A stretch of DNA of 64,000 nucleotides from Bacillota bacterium (GTDB taxonomy: Bacteria > Bacillota > Clostridia > Christensenellales > Borkfalkiaceae). Shown piece by piece: positions 1 to 8,707 of the stretch. The notes under the pieces were generated by a model. It ran no database searches, was not told the DNA's origin, and saw only the letters and a program-made list of their open reading frames with translations. The stretch spans positions 23,124-87,123 of the forward strand of contig JAHZBZ010000008.1 in assembly GCA_019423125.1 (NCBI GenBank), given 5' to 3'. The translations under genes and the position numbers were made by a program. Every line of letters starts with the position of its first letter. Within the stretch, counting starts at the first letter, position 1.

Positions 1-294
1 GGGGCGAGAGTTTTCGACGTGTTCCGCATCTTTCTCGTCGAGGCGCTCTTTGTAGCGCTCTCCTGCGGCGTGCTCTGTCTGATCGGAACGGCGGTGCTCT
101 GCGAGGTGTTCAACGGCGCCTTGGCAGATCTTCTCGCCCTGTCTCAGATAGAGATGCTCGCCTTCGGCATCGTGCCCGCGCTGCTCATCCTGGTCCTTGC
201 GTTCGGAAGCGCGCTCCTCTCGACCTGGGCGTCGGTGGCGCTGTATGCCCGCCGCACGCCCGCACAGGGCATCCGCGGCGCGCCCACCCTGTGA
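1..294 (+). CDS. FtsX-like ABC transporter permease, C-terminal fragment
   Basis: The reading frame is open from the window edge (GARVFD precedes the GTG at 19), so this is the 3' end of a longer gene. The visible 97 residues hold a charged segment resembling the loop before the last helices of MacB/FtsX permeases, then two hydrophobic helices (about residues 10-32 and 51-77) and a short basic tail. That pattern fits the last two membrane helices of an FtsX-domain permease, which works with an ATP-binding partner in lipid or peptide export or cell-wall signalling. The partner and substrate lie outside the window. Family assignment is by pattern only. Confidence 0.55.
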   Translation, partial: GARVFDVFRIFLVEALFVALSCGVLCLIGTAVLCEVFNGALADLLALSQIEMLAFGIVPALLILVLAFGSALLSTWASVALYARRTPAQGIRGAPTL

Positions 295-341
295 AAATCT
301 GGTTTTGAACCGCCGAATGACAAACTTTTTTTGAGAAACAC

Positions 342-371
342 TTTACAAAAGCGCGCATTTTGTGGTAAAAT
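342..371 (+). promoter_or_regulatory. Probable sigma-A promoter of nrdR
   Basis: TTTACA at 342-347 and TAAAAT at 366-371 are separated by 18 bases. A second possible -10 (TACAAT, 375-380) lies just downstream. The nrdR start follows with a clear GGAGGAG ribosome site. Confidence 0.5.
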
Positions 372-411
372 TGATACAATATACAAGGGATTGTGCGACG
401 GAGGAGACGCT

Positions 412-903
412 ATGAAATGTATGTTTTGCGGTTGCGAGGACAGCAAAGTCATCGACAGCAGATCGACGGACGAGGGCAGGGCGATCCGCCGCCGTCGTGA
501 GTGCATCTCCTGCGGCAGGAGGTTCACGACCTATGAGACGGTGGAGACCACGCCCGTTCTCGTCGTGAAAAACGGCGGGAATCGCCAGGCTTTCGACATC
601 AACAAGGTCAAAAACGGCATCATCAAGGCATGTGAAAAGCGTCCCGTATCGGCAACGAAGATAGACAGACTGGTCGAGGACATCCGCCGCCGCGTGTACA
701 ATTCGCTGGAGCCCGAGATCTCATCCAAGCAGATCGGAGAGATGGTGATGGAGGGGCTCAAGCAGATCGACGAGGTCGCCTATGTGCGCTACGCCTCCGT
801 CTATCGGCAGTTTACCGACATCTCGTCTTTCATGAGCGAGCTCGAAGCGCTGATGAAAGAGGAGAAGAGCAGAAAAGAAAACAGCGAACGGAAGCCCGAG
901 TAA
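412..903 (+). CDS. nrdR: Transcriptional repressor NrdR
   Basis: A 163-residue NrdR, the nucleotide-sensing repressor of ribonucleotide reductase operons. A zinc ribbon is formed by Cys3, Cys6, Cys31 and Cys34 with the basic stretch RRRR before the second pair, followed by an ATP-cone domain (about residues 48-138) that binds ATP or dATP. The ATG at 412 is chosen over an upstream in-frame start at 331 because GGAGGAG lies 5 bases before it and MKCMFCG is the family N-terminus. It appears to be a single-gene unit, with its own promoter and a terminator that overlaps its stop codon. No nrd reductase genes are in the window. Confidence 0.95.
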   Translation: MKCMFCGCEDSKVIDSRSTDEGRAIRRRRECISCGRRFTTYETVETTPVLVVKNGGNRQAFDINKVKNGIIKACEKRPVSATKIDRLVEDIRRRVYNSLEPEISSKQIGEMVMEGLKQIDEVAYVRYASVYRQFTDISSFMSELEALMKEEKSRKENSERKPE

Positions 904-915
904 GGGCTTCTTTTT
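891..915 (+). terminator. Intrinsic terminator overlapping the nrdR stop codon
   Basis: GAAGCCC (891-897) pairs perfectly with GGGCTTC (904-910) around a 6-base loop that contains the TAA stop, and TTTTT follows directly. The left arm therefore encodes the last residues of NrdR. Confidence 0.8.
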
Positions 916-936
916 CGCGGTGCGGGAGGTGGAAAC

Positions 937-1998
937 ATGAGCAGACAAGTCAACGTCGGCGGCGTCGCGATCGGCGGCGGGGCGCGCGTGAGCATCCAGT
1001 CCATGACGACGACGCCCACCTGCGACGTGCGTGCGACCCTTGCACAGATCGCATCGCTCGCAGCGGCGGGGTGCGACATCGTCCGCGTCGCAGTGCGCGA
1101 CGAAAAGGACGCGCGCGCCATCCGCGGCATTGTCGATGCATCGCCTTTGCCCGTCGTGGCGGACATCCATTTCTCAGCGAAACTCGCCGTGCTCGCCGTG
1201 GAGAGCGGCGCGCACAAGATCCGCATCAACCCCGGGAACATCGGGGGTGCGGACAAGGTCCGCACCGTTGCCGACTGCGTTCGCATGCATAAGATCCCCG
1301 TCCGCGTCGGCGCAAACACGGGGAGCATCGAAAAGGACTTTTTAGACAAATACGGCAGGAGCGCGGAGGCGCTGGTCGGCAGTGCCCTGCAAAACGTCGC
1401 GCTCCTCGAAAAATACGGGGTGGAGGACATTGTGATCTCGGTCAAGGCGTCTTCTGTCCCGCTCACGGTGCAGGCGTACCGTCTGCTCGCTTCGCGCACC
1501 GATTTGCCGTTGCACGTCGGCGTCACAGAGGCGGGTACGCGCGAGAGCGGCATTGTCAAGAGCAGCGTGGGCATTGGCACCCTTCTTCTGGACGGGATCG
1601 GAGATACTGTCCGCGTCTCGCTGACCGACGACCCCGTTCAGGAGGTTTATGCGGCAAAGCGCATTCTGCGCGCGTGCGGCATCGAGCGAGAATTTGTGGA
1701 AGTCGTCTCCTGCCCGACCTGCGGCAGGTGCGCATGGAACAGCATGGCGCTCGCGCAGGAAGTGGAGCGGCGCACCTTTTCGGCGCGCGTCGCCTGTAAG
1801 CTCGCCGTGATGGGTTGCGTGGTCAACGGTCCCGGCGAGGCGCGCGACTGCGATCTGGGCATCGCGGGCGGGGAAGACAAGTGTGTCATCTTTCGCCGCG
1901 GAGAGCCTGTGCGTACGGTCGCGGCAGACGTCGCGGCGGAAGAGTTCCTGCGCGAGGCGGAGGCGTTGATCGCCGAAAGGGAAGAGGAGAAAAAATGA
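937..1998 (+). CDS. ispG: 4-hydroxy-3-methylbut-2-en-1-yl diphosphate synthase (IspG/GcpE)
   Basis: A 353-residue IspG, the penultimate enzyme of the MEP isoprenoid pathway, converting MEcPP to HMBPP with a [4Fe-4S] cluster. The N-terminal TIM barrel begins VNVGGVAIGG...SIQSMTTT. Cluster ligands are visible as Cys259, Cys262 and Cys294 plus Glu301, spaced exactly as in Escherichia coli IspG (270/273/305/312). The NGPGEA motif is intact. GGGAGGTGG precedes the ATG. Its stop overlaps the next start (ATGA). An ispG-polC arrangement is common in Clostridia, and an isoprenoid partner, ispA, lies at 60144. Confidence 0.96.
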   Translation: MSRQVNVGGVAIGGGARVSIQSMTTTPTCDVRATLAQIASLAAAGCDIVRVAVRDEKDARAIRGIVDASPLPVVADIHFSAKLAVLAVESGAHKIRINPGNIGGADKVRTVADCVRMHKIPVRVGANTGSIEKDFLDKYGRSAEALVGSALQNVALLEKYGVEDIVISVKASSVPLTVQAYRLLASRTDLPLHVGVTEAGTRESGIVKSSVGIGTLLLDGIGDTVRVSLTDDPVQEVYAAKRILRACGIEREFVEVVSCPTCGRCAWNSMALAQEVERRTFSARVACKLAVMGCVVNGPGEARDCDLGIAGGEDKCVIFRRGEPVRTVAADVAAEEFLREAEALIAEREEEKK

Positions 1999-3524
1999 CA
2001 CAGACGGAATTTCTTTCGCGCGTGCGCTCCAACGAGGGACTGCGCCGCGCGGTGTTGCATAAGATCAGCGTGGACACGCATGCCCGCACCTGTCTTTTTG
2101 ACCTGGTGACCGATCTTCCGTACACGCAGGAGGACGAGCGTGCGGCACAGGAGGCCGTGCGCGAAGCGGTTCCTGACGCGCTGGAGCCTCGTCTGCGCAT
2201 CCGCAAACTGGTCGCGGACGAACAGATCGTCCGCCATAAGATACTCGAATATCTCGACCGCAGTCATCGCGCGGCGGCGGCTTGCATCCGTGCGGAGGAC
2301 ATCGACGTCTCCGTCGGGGAGACGGTGGAGTTCACCTTCGGCGTCGATGCGGCGGAGCGCGGCTTCTTTGAAAAGAACGAACAGCTTCTTCCGGGCGTAG
2401 AGAAGATGCTCTCGCATAATTTCTGCAACAAGTTCCACGGTTCGCTCGCGGACAAGGAAAAGGGCGGAGATGCGGAAGAGGGGGAAGAGGAGGTCGAAGA
2501 GCGCTTCGACTACCGCCCTGCGCGCACCTTTGCGGTTACCGATTTTGAGCCGATCGACGAACCGAACGTTCCGAAGATCGCGACGTATCTTGCCGACTGT
2601 GATTTTACCGCCGAATCTCTGACCGTCTGCGGCGAGATCACCTATATCCAGGAGCGGGAGAGCAAGAAGGGCAAACCCTATCTCCGCTTTACCATTTCGG
2701 ACACGACGGGAAAACTCACGCTCTCCTATTTTCCCAAAAAGAGGACAGAGGAGAAGATCCGTGCCCTCAAGGAGGGGGACAGCATCGTCTGTACGGGCGT
2801 CAACGAGATGTTCAACGACCGCCTCAGCTTCACAGCGCGCGCGATCAACCGCGGCAAGATCCCTGAGGGTTTCGTGCCCGAAAAGCGCGCGGGCAAGGCG
2901 ATTCCCGTGCGCTATTCCAAGGTTTTCCCCGAAAAGCTCACCGATTATAATCAGATGAATCTCTTTGAACAGAGTTCTCTGCCCGACGATCTCACGAAAA
3001 ACACCTTTGTCGTGTTTGACCTCGAAACGACGGGGCTCGTCAATACGCCGACGGGCGGCAAGATGGACGCGATCACGGAGATCGGCGCGGTCAAGATCAT
3101 CGGGGGCGAGATCCGCGAAAAATTCTCCACCCTCGTCGACCCCGAGCGCAAGTTGGACGAGGAGATCGTGAAGCTGACCGGCATCACGGACGAGATGCTC
3201 AAGGGCGCGCCGAAGATCGGAGAGGTGATCCCCGATTTTCTGAAATTCTGCGAAGGCTGTCTTCTCGTCGGGCACAACGTGCAGTTTGACTACAAGTTCG
3301 TGCAGTACTATGCTTCGCAGGAGGAGTACGCCTTCGAATACAAGGCGTTCGATACCTGTTCTCTCGCGCAGAGCCTGTTGTTTCTGTCCAACTACAAGCT
3401 CAACACCGTCGCCGATCATTACGGGATCGTTTTCAATCATCACCGCGCGTGGGACGATGCGCTCACGACGGCAAAAATCTTTATCGAGCTCATAAAAGCA
3501 AAAAAATGCTTGCCAAAAGTATAG
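1995..3524 (+). CDS. PolC-type protein lacking PHP and polymerase domains (N-terminal, OB and DEDDh exonuclease domains only)
   Basis: A 509-residue protein in the polC position between ispG and rimP. Residues 1-170 resemble the PolC N-terminal region, about 205-285 form an OB fold (GEITYIQ...FTISDTTGKL), and about 337-505 are a DEDDh proofreading exonuclease with FDLETTG, HNVQFDYKF and HHRAWDD. B. subtilis PolC is about 1440 residues, with a PHP domain interrupted by the exonuclease and then the polymerase. Here the OB-to-exonuclease gap is only about 50 residues, and the protein ends soon after the exonuclease with a natural stop. Catalytic exonuclease residues look intact, so a 3'-5' exonuclease is likely. 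It cannot be the replicative polymerase. Confidence 0.85.
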   Translation: MTQTEFLSRVRSNEGLRRAVLHKISVDTHARTCLFDLVTDLPYTQEDERAAQEAVREAVPDALEPRLRIRKLVADEQIVRHKILEYLDRSHRAAAACIRAEDIDVSVGETVEFTFGVDAAERGFFEKNEQLLPGVEKMLSHNFCNKFHGSLADKEKGGDAEEGEEEVEERFDYRPARTFAVTDFEPIDEPNVPKIATYLADCDFTAESLTVCGEITYIQERESKKGKPYLRFTISDTTGKLTLSYFPKKRTEEKIRALKEGDSIVCTGVNEMFNDRLSFTARAINRGKIPEGFVPEKRAGKAIPVRYSKVFPEKLTDYNQMNLFEQSSLPDDLTKNTFVVFDLETTGLVNTPTGGKMDAITEIGAVKIIGGEIREKFSTLVDPERKLDEEIVKLTGITDEMLKGAPKIGEVIPDFLKFCEGCLLVGHNVQFDYKFVQYYASQEEYAFEYKAFDTCSLAQSLLFLSNYKLNTVADHYGIVFNHHRAWDDALTTAKIFIELIKAKKCLPKV

Positions 3525-3538
3525 ATATATGGTATAAT
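3510..3538 (+). promoter_or_regulatory. Sigma-A promoter of the rimP-nusA-infB operon
   Basis: TTGCCA at 3510-3515 and TATAAT at 3533-3538 are exactly 17 bases apart. The -35 overlaps the end of the PolC-like gene. A structured leader follows. Confidence 0.8.
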
Positions 3539-3566
3539 ATAGACACTGAATACTGTTAGCTTGGAA

Positions 3567-3598
3567 TTGAGAGTGGTTGCCCGCTCTCAAATCTTTTT
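3567..3598 (+). ncRNA. rimP-leader-like hairpin in the 5' untranslated region
   Basis: Arms at 3567-3576 and 3581-3590 pair over 10 positions (one G-T) around a TTGC loop, then ATCTTTTT. It lies between the promoter and rimP, 32 bases before the start codon. Firmicutes carry a described rimP-leader RNA motif at this position, a short hairpin plus U-run that could act as an attenuator. Assignment rests on position and shape, not on a covariance search. Confidence 0.55.
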
Positions 3599-3629
3599 AT
3601 GTGCGGTTTTCAACGCTCGGAGGCAGACG

Positions 3630-4103
3630 ATGAAAGTAAAGACGACGCAGGAGATCGAACAGGTGCTTTTGCCCGTCGCGCAGGCGATGGAAGTGGAGAT
3701 CTTTGAGATCGTGTTCAAGCAAGGTAAAAATCCCTCGCTCACGGTGTATCTGGATACGGAGAAAGAAGGAGGGATCGACCTCGACACCTGCGAGCGCTTC
3801 CATAACGCGATCGACCCCGTGCTTGACGAATTGGATCCCACGTTCGGTCAGCCTTATACGCTCAACGTGAGCAGCCCGGGGCTGGACCGTCCGTTCCGCC
3901 GCGACAGGGATTACGAGCGCAACCTCGGCAAGAAAGTCGAGGTGCGGCTGTATGCGCCGCACAAGGGCGAAAAATTTTTTGAGGCCGTGCTTGTCGGATA
4001 CAATGCGGACGGGAAAAACGTCACGTTGGACAAAGACGGCGAGATCATCAAACTCAATCTCTCGCAGATTGCGAGGATGTCGCAGGCGATCGACTTCGAT
4101 TGA
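3630..4103 (+). CDS. rimP: Ribosome maturation factor RimP
   Basis: A 157-residue RimP, which assists late assembly of the 30S subunit. The alpha/beta N-terminal domain runs to about residue 85, with the family signature NVSSPGLDRPF at its end, followed by an SH3-like C-terminal domain starting FRRDRDYERNLGKKVEVRLY. The ATG at 3630 is preferred to the upstream in-frame start at 3561, which would translate through the leader hairpin. GGAGG sits 6 bases before 3630. It is the first gene of the rimP-nusA-ylxR-rplGA-infB unit. Confidence 0.95.
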   Translation: MKVKTTQEIEQVLLPVAQAMEVEIFEIVFKQGKNPSLTVYLDTEKEGGIDLDTCERFHNAIDPVLDELDPTFGQPYTLNVSSPGLDRPFRRDRDYERNLGKKVEVRLYAPHKGEKFFEAVLVGYNADGKNVTLDKDGEIIKLNLSQIARMSQAIDFD

Positions 4104-4145
4104 GCGCCGCACGAGAAACAGATAGAAATTTTTGAGGAGAGAACA

Positions 4146-5258
4146 ATGGTTAGCAAAGAGTTCTTTGATGCTTTGGCAGATCTGGAGGCAGAGAAGGGGA
4201 TCAGCAGCGAGATCTTCATCGAGGCGCTCCGCAACGCGCTCATCTCCGCCTACAAGAAGCAGTACGAGGGCGGCGCAAGCGAAGTGGACATCCGCATCAA
4301 CGCCGAGAAGAACAGCATCAAATACTACACCGTCAAGACGGCGGTGGAAGAGGTCGTCGATCCCGAGAAGGAGATCTCCCTGGCGGAAGCGCAGCTTCTG
4401 AAAAAGAGCTACAAGGTCGGGGATCTCGTCTACGAAGAGTTCGTGCCCAAGGACTTCGGCCGCATCGCGGCGCAGACTGCAAAGCAGGTCATCCTGCAGA
4501 AACTGCACGAGACCGAACGCGACAACACGCTGAGCGAGTTCTCCGACAAAAAAGACGAGCTGATGAGCTGCGTCGTGCGCAAGGTCGACGCGAAGAATGT
4601 CTACGTCGAGCTGGGCAAGGGTCAGATCGAGGGCGTGATGCTTCCGCAGGACCAGGTCCCCGGCGAGAGATACGAAGTCAACGACCGCCTCAAAGTTTAC
4701 GTCAAAAACATCAAGAACAGCGGCAGGGGCGCGCAGGTGCTCGTCTCGCGTACGTCTGCAGGGCTTGTCAAGCGCCTGTTTGAAAACGAGGTCCCCGAGA
4801 TCAAGGCGGGCACCGTCGTCGTGAAGGCGATCTCGCGCGAAGCGGGGCAGCGCACGAAGATGGCGATCGCGAGCGAAGATCCGCAGGTGGATGCGGTCGG
4901 CGCGTGCGTCGGCAACAAGGGCTCCCGTGTCAATGCGGTGGTCGCCGAGCTGGGCGGAGAAAAGGTGGACATCATTCCCTGGAGCGAGAATCCGCTCGAA
5001 TTTATCGCCAAGGCGCTCTCTCCCGCGAAGGTCATTTCGGTCACGCAGGTGGACGAGAAGTCCGCGATCGCCGTCGTGCCCGACGACAAGCTGTCGCTTG
5101 CCATCGGCAGAGACGGACAGAACGCACGCCTTGCGGCGCGCCTGACCGGCTGGAAGATCGACGTCAAGAGCGAAAGCGCCGCAGCAAAGATGGAAGAACT
5201 GCGCCGCATCGAAGACGAGGCGGAGGAGTCCGTCGCATCGGAAGAGACGGAAGAATAA
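4146..5258 (+). CDS. nusA: Transcription termination/antitermination factor NusA
   Basis: A 370-residue NusA. The RNA polymerase-binding N-terminal domain covers about 1-125, the S1 domain about 135-200, and two KH domains about 205-345, including VGACVGNKGSRV and LAIGRDGQNARLAARLTGW. The acidic tail ends EEDEAEESVASEETEE-like. It lacks the extra C-terminal acidic repeats of proteobacterial NusA, as is usual in Bacillota. GAGGAG precedes the start. It controls pausing, termination and antitermination and binds RNA polymerase. Confidence 0.96.
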   Translation: MVSKEFFDALADLEAEKGISSEIFIEALRNALISAYKKQYEGGASEVDIRINAEKNSIKYYTVKTAVEEVVDPEKEISLAEAQLLKKSYKVGDLVYEEFVPKDFGRIAAQTAKQVILQKLHETERDNTLSEFSDKKDELMSCVVRKVDAKNVYVELGKGQIEGVMLPQDQVPGERYEVNDRLKVYVKNIKNSGRGAQVLVSRTSAGLVKRLFENEVPEIKAGTVVVKAISREAGQRTKMAIASEDPQVDAVGACVGNKGSRVNAVVAELGGEKVDIIPWSENPLEFIAKALSPAKVISVTQVDEKSAIAVVPDDKLSLAIGRDGQNARLAARLTGWKIDVKSESAAAKMEELRRIEDEAEESVASEETEE

Positions 5259-5275
5259 AAGAGGAGTGATGCTCT

Positions 5276-5545
5276 TTGAAGGAAAAGAAGATCCCGATGC
5301 GGATGTGCATCGCCTGTCATGAGATGAAACCGAAAAAGGAGATGCTCCGCGTCGTCCGCCCCAAGGAAGGGGACGTGTTCATCGACTTTACGGGCAAGGC
5401 CGCGGGGCGGGGCGCCTATATCTGCGACTGTCCCGACTGCATCAAAAAGCTGAAAAAGGGCCGTCTGCTCAATAAGACCTTTTCTGCGGACATTCCCGCC
5501 GCGGTCTACGACAGGATCGAGGAGGAATTCTTTGCAAAGAAGTAA
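5276..5545 (+). CDS. ylxR: YlxR/RnpM family RNA-binding protein (DUF448)
   Basis: An 89-residue basic protein with the YlxR signature: RMCIACHEM near the N-terminus, then LRVVRP, GRGAYIC and the lysine-rich IKKLKKGRL. In B. subtilis the homologue (RnpM) binds RNase P RNA and modulates its activity. The start is read as TTG at 5276, 9 bases after GAGGAG; an in-frame ATG lies at 5297. It overlaps the next gene by 14 bases. Confidence 0.92.
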   Translation: MKEKKIPMRMCIACHEMKPKKEMLRVVRPKEGDVFIDFTGKAAGRGAYICDCPDCIKKLKKGRLLNKTFSADIPAAVYDRIEEEFFAKK

Positions 5546-5858
5546 AGCGGAGAGCTACATCGGATTTTGCATCAAGGCCGGAAAACTGACCTGCGGCTTC
5601 AACGCGGTGGAACTGCAGAAAAAGGACGTGTTCCTTCTCTTGCTCTGTCACACGGCGACGGAGAACGCGCAAAAGAGCGCGCTCAAGCTGAAAAACAGGT
5701 TCGGCTGTGAGATGCTCGTGTCCTGCGGCAGGACGCTGGAGGAGATCACGGGCAAGGTAAATTGCAAATTGGCGGCAGTGAGAGATCATAACCTCGCAAG
5801 AGCGATCTTGCGGGCAGAAGATGAAAATTTCAAAATTTATTCGGGAGGCATCGTTTAA
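5532..5858 (+). CDS. L7Ae-family ribosomal protein (YlxQ-type)
   Basis: A 108-residue L7Ae/L30e-like RNA-binding protein of the YlxQ group that sits between ylxR and infB in Bacillota. The fold begins IGFCIKAGKLTCGFNAVE and ends with AAVRDHNLARAI. The TTG start at 5532 lies inside ylxR, 6 bases after GGAGG, which suggests translational coupling. It probably binds kink-turn RNA; its exact role is unsettled. Confidence 0.88.
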   Translation: MQRSKAESYIGFCIKAGKLTCGFNAVELQKKDVFLLLLCHTATENAQKSALKLKNRFGCEMLVSCGRTLEEITGKVNCKLAAVRDHNLARAILRAEDENFKIYSGGIV

Positions 5859-5862
5859 CAAG

Positions 5863-8691
5863 ATGGCGGAAGCAAAGAAAAATTACGCGAATATCGAAAA
5901 CATCGGCTCGCTTTTGGGCACGGAGGGCATCGGCTCTCTGCTCAAGGACGTGCAGAGCACGGAGAAAAAAGTCGGGGACATCCTCCGCAAGCTCTCCGAC
6001 CTCGAGAGCGCGGCGGCAAGGCGCGCGCAGGAAGAGGCGGCGCGCGCGGAAGAGTCCGCCGCATCCGCAAACGGCGAAACTCCCGAACAGTCCAAGGCTG
6101 CGCCCGCAGAACCGGCACCCAAGGCGGCGGTCCCCGAATCCGCTTCCGAGCCGGCGAAAAAGGAGCCTGTCGCGGAAAAAGCGGAAGCCCCTGCGCCCGC
6201 GGAGGAAAAACCTGTTCGCGAGGAGACAAAACAGCCTGTCTCCGAAGAAAAAGCGCCCGTGCGCGAGAGCGCGCCTTCGGCGACCGAAGCGCCTTCTGCA
6301 CCTGCGGCGCCCGCAACACCCGCAACGCCTGCAACGCCTGCCGCACCCGCCGCACCCGCCGCGGCGGCAAAAGAGGGGAATACGTCTTCGGGGCTTGCAT
6401 GGGAGACCAAAAAGACGCGCGGCATTGAGGAGAAGGTCATCCGCACGCAGTATGCGGACCGCCGTAACCGTCCTACATTCGTAAACACCGAAAAACCCCG
6501 TCCGACGCGCACCGAGCGCACCGAACGCAATGACCGCAACGACCGTCCCGAGCGCCCCGCCTATGGTGCGGCTTCGGCGCAGGGGGTGCGTCCCGCAGCG
6601 GGCGCCCGCCCGCAGGCAGGCGGAACAAGGCCGGCATACGGTACCCGTCCGCAGACGGGTGCGCGTCCTGCGGGACCCCGTCCCGCCGCAGGCGGCAGAT
6701 TCAATGCCGCGTCTGCGCCCGTGGTTCCTGCGTCTCCCGCAAAGAACTTCGGCGGCGCGGCAAAGAAAAAGACGACATACGAAAAACAGTATGTGGAGCA
6801 GAAGCGCACGGTCAGCAAGCGCGCGCTCGTCAAACAGCAGGTCTCCGTCTCCGATTTTGACGAAGACAAGAGCGGTTACAGGAAACTCCGCGTCAAAAAG
6901 CAGAAACAGCAGACGGTGCAGACGATCAAGATCGAACACGCCGTCGTGACAAGCGAAAACATTCCGCTTAAAGTGCTCAGCGAAAAGCTCGGCATTACGG
7001 CGGTTGAGATCACCAAACGCCTTTTCAAAGAGGGCATTGCAAAGACCATCAACGACTCCATCGACTACGATACCGCGGCATACATCGCGAACGACCTTGG
7101 CATCGAGCTTGAATACAAGCCCGAGAAGACGGCGGAAGAGGCGCTCGACGAGATTTATAAGGACGAGAATCAGAACAGCGAGGGTGCAGTTTCCCGTCCT
7201 CCAGTGGTCACCGTCATGGGTCACGTCGACCACGGCAAGACCTCCCTCCTCGACAAGATCCGCAGCACGAACGTGACCGCGGGCGAGGCGGGCGGCATCA
7301 CCCAGCACATCGGCGCTTATTCTGTCTCGGTGGGCGGCAAGAGCATCACCTTCCTCGATACGCCCGGTCACGAGGCGTTCACGGCGATGCGTGCGCGCGG
7401 CGCATCCGTCACGGACATCGTCATTCTTGTCGTCGCGGCGGACGACGGCATCATGCCGCAGACGGTGGAAGCGATCAACCATGCGAAAGCGGCAAACGTC
7501 CCCATGATCGTTGCGGTCAACAAGATGGATAAGCCCGAGGCGAACATCGACCGCGTCAAACAGGGGCTCACCAACAACGGCGTCCTTCCCGAGGATTGGG
7601 GCGGCGACGCGATCATCGTTCCCGTCTCTGCAAAGACGGGCATGGGCATCGAGGATCTTCTCAACAATATCCTCATGGTCGCCGAGATGTGCGAACTCAA
7701 GGCGAATCCCAACCAGATGGCGCGCGGCGCGATCATCGAGGCAAAGTTGGACAAGGGCAAAGGTCCCGTTGCGTCCGTCCTCGTTCAGAACGGAACGCTC
7801 CGCACGGGTGACAATGTCATTTCGGGTACGACCATCGGCCGCATCCGTGCCATGATCGACGACAAGGGCAGAACGGTCAAGTCTGCGGGCCCCTCGACGG
7901 CGGTTTCCATTCTCGGTCTCGAGGAGGTCCCCAACGCGGGAGACTCCATCATTGCGGTCGAGCAGGATAAACTTCTCAAACAGGTCCTCGACGAGCGCAA
8001 GCGCAAGGAGAGCGAGTCCATGATCAAGTCGCAGACGCGCGTCACGCTTGACGACGTTTTCGGCAAGATCGCGGAGGGCAAGATCAAAGGGCTCAACATC
8101 ATCGTCAAGGGCGACGTGCAGGGCTCTGTCGAAGCGGTCAAACAGTCGCTTCTCAAACTTTCTAACGACGAAGTACGCGTCAACGTGTTGCACAGCGGCG
8201 CGGGCGCGATCAACGAATCGGATGTCATGCTCGCCGACTCTTCCAATGCGATCATCGTCGGCTTCAACGTCCGTCCCGACACGAAGGCGAAGGCGCTCGC
8301 GGAGAGCAGCGGCGTTGACGTGCGCACCTACCGCATCATTTACGAGCTTCTGGACGACATCCAGGCGGCTCTCAAGGGCATGCTCGCGCCCAAGTACCGC
8401 GATGTCATGACGGGCAAATGCGACGTCCTGCAGACCTTCAAGATTACGGGCGTCGGAATGGTCGCGGGTTGCTATGTCACCGAGGGCAAGATCGTGCGCA
8501 ACGGCAAGCTCCGCATCTATCGCGACGACGTCATGATCGTCGAAGGTGCGGTCCGCCAGCTCAAGCGCTTCAAGGACGACGTCAAGGAGGTCTCGGGCGG
8601 CTTCGAATGCGGCGTCAGCATCGAGGGCTTCGACGGCATTAAGATCGGCGACGTGATCGAGTGCTACATCACCGAGGAGATCCCCGCTTGA
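5863..8691 (+). CDS. infB: Translation initiation factor IF-2
   Basis: A 942-residue IF-2, the GTPase that brings fMet-tRNA to the 30S subunit. Residues about 60-310 are a low-complexity Ala/Pro/Glu then Arg/Gly-rich linker. The IF2N-like segment follows (about 360-430), then the G domain with GHVDHGKT (about 453-460), DTPGHE (about 500) and NKMD (about 553), and the C-terminal beta-barrels. The ATG at 5863 is chosen because it starts 4 bases after the preceding stop, though the GGGAGG is 14 bases away. An in-frame ATG at 5821, inside the preceding gene, would add 14 residues. Confidence 0.95.
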   Translation: MAEAKKNYANIENIGSLLGTEGIGSLLKDVQSTEKKVGDILRKLSDLESAAARRAQEEAARAEESAASANGETPEQSKAAPAEPAPKAAVPESASEPAKKEPVAEKAEAPAPAEEKPVREETKQPVSEEKAPVRESAPSATEAPSAPAAPATPATPATPAAPAAPAAAAKEGNTSSGLAWETKKTRGIEEKVIRTQYADRRNRPTFVNTEKPRPTRTERTERNDRNDRPERPAYGAASAQGVRPAAGARPQAGGTRPAYGTRPQTGARPAGPRPAAGGRFNAASAPVVPASPAKNFGGAAKKKTTYEKQYVEQKRTVSKRALVKQQVSVSDFDEDKSGYRKLRVKKQKQQTVQTIKIEHAVVTSENIPLKVLSEKLGITAVEITKRLFKEGIAKTINDSIDYDTAAYIANDLGIELEYKPEKTAEEALDEIYKDENQNSEGAVSRPPVVTVMGHVDHGKTSLLDKIRSTNVTAGEAGGITQHIGAYSVSVGGKSITFLDTPGHEAFTAMRARGASVTDIVILVVAADDGIMPQTVEAINHAKAANVPMIVAVNKMDKPEANIDRVKQGLTNNGVLPEDWGGDAIIVPVSAKTGMGIEDLLNNILMVAEMCELKANPNQMARGAIIEAKLDKGKGPVASVLVQNGTLRTGDNVISGTTIGRIRAMIDDKGRTVKSAGPSTAVSILGLEEVPNAGDSIIAVEQDKLLKQVLDERKRKESESMIKSQTRVTLDDVFGKIAEGKIKGLNIIVKGDVQGSVEAVKQSLLKLSNDEVRVNVLHSGAGAINESDVMLADSSNAIIVGFNVRPDTKAKALAESSGVDVRTYRIIYELLDDIQAALKGMLAPKYRDVMTGKCDVLQTFKITGVGMVAGCYVTEGKIVRNGKLRIYRDDVMIVEGAVRQLKRFKDDVKEVSGGFECGVSIEGFDGIKIGDVIECYITEEIPA

Positions 8692-8707
8692 CGGGCAGGA
8701 GGTGCGC

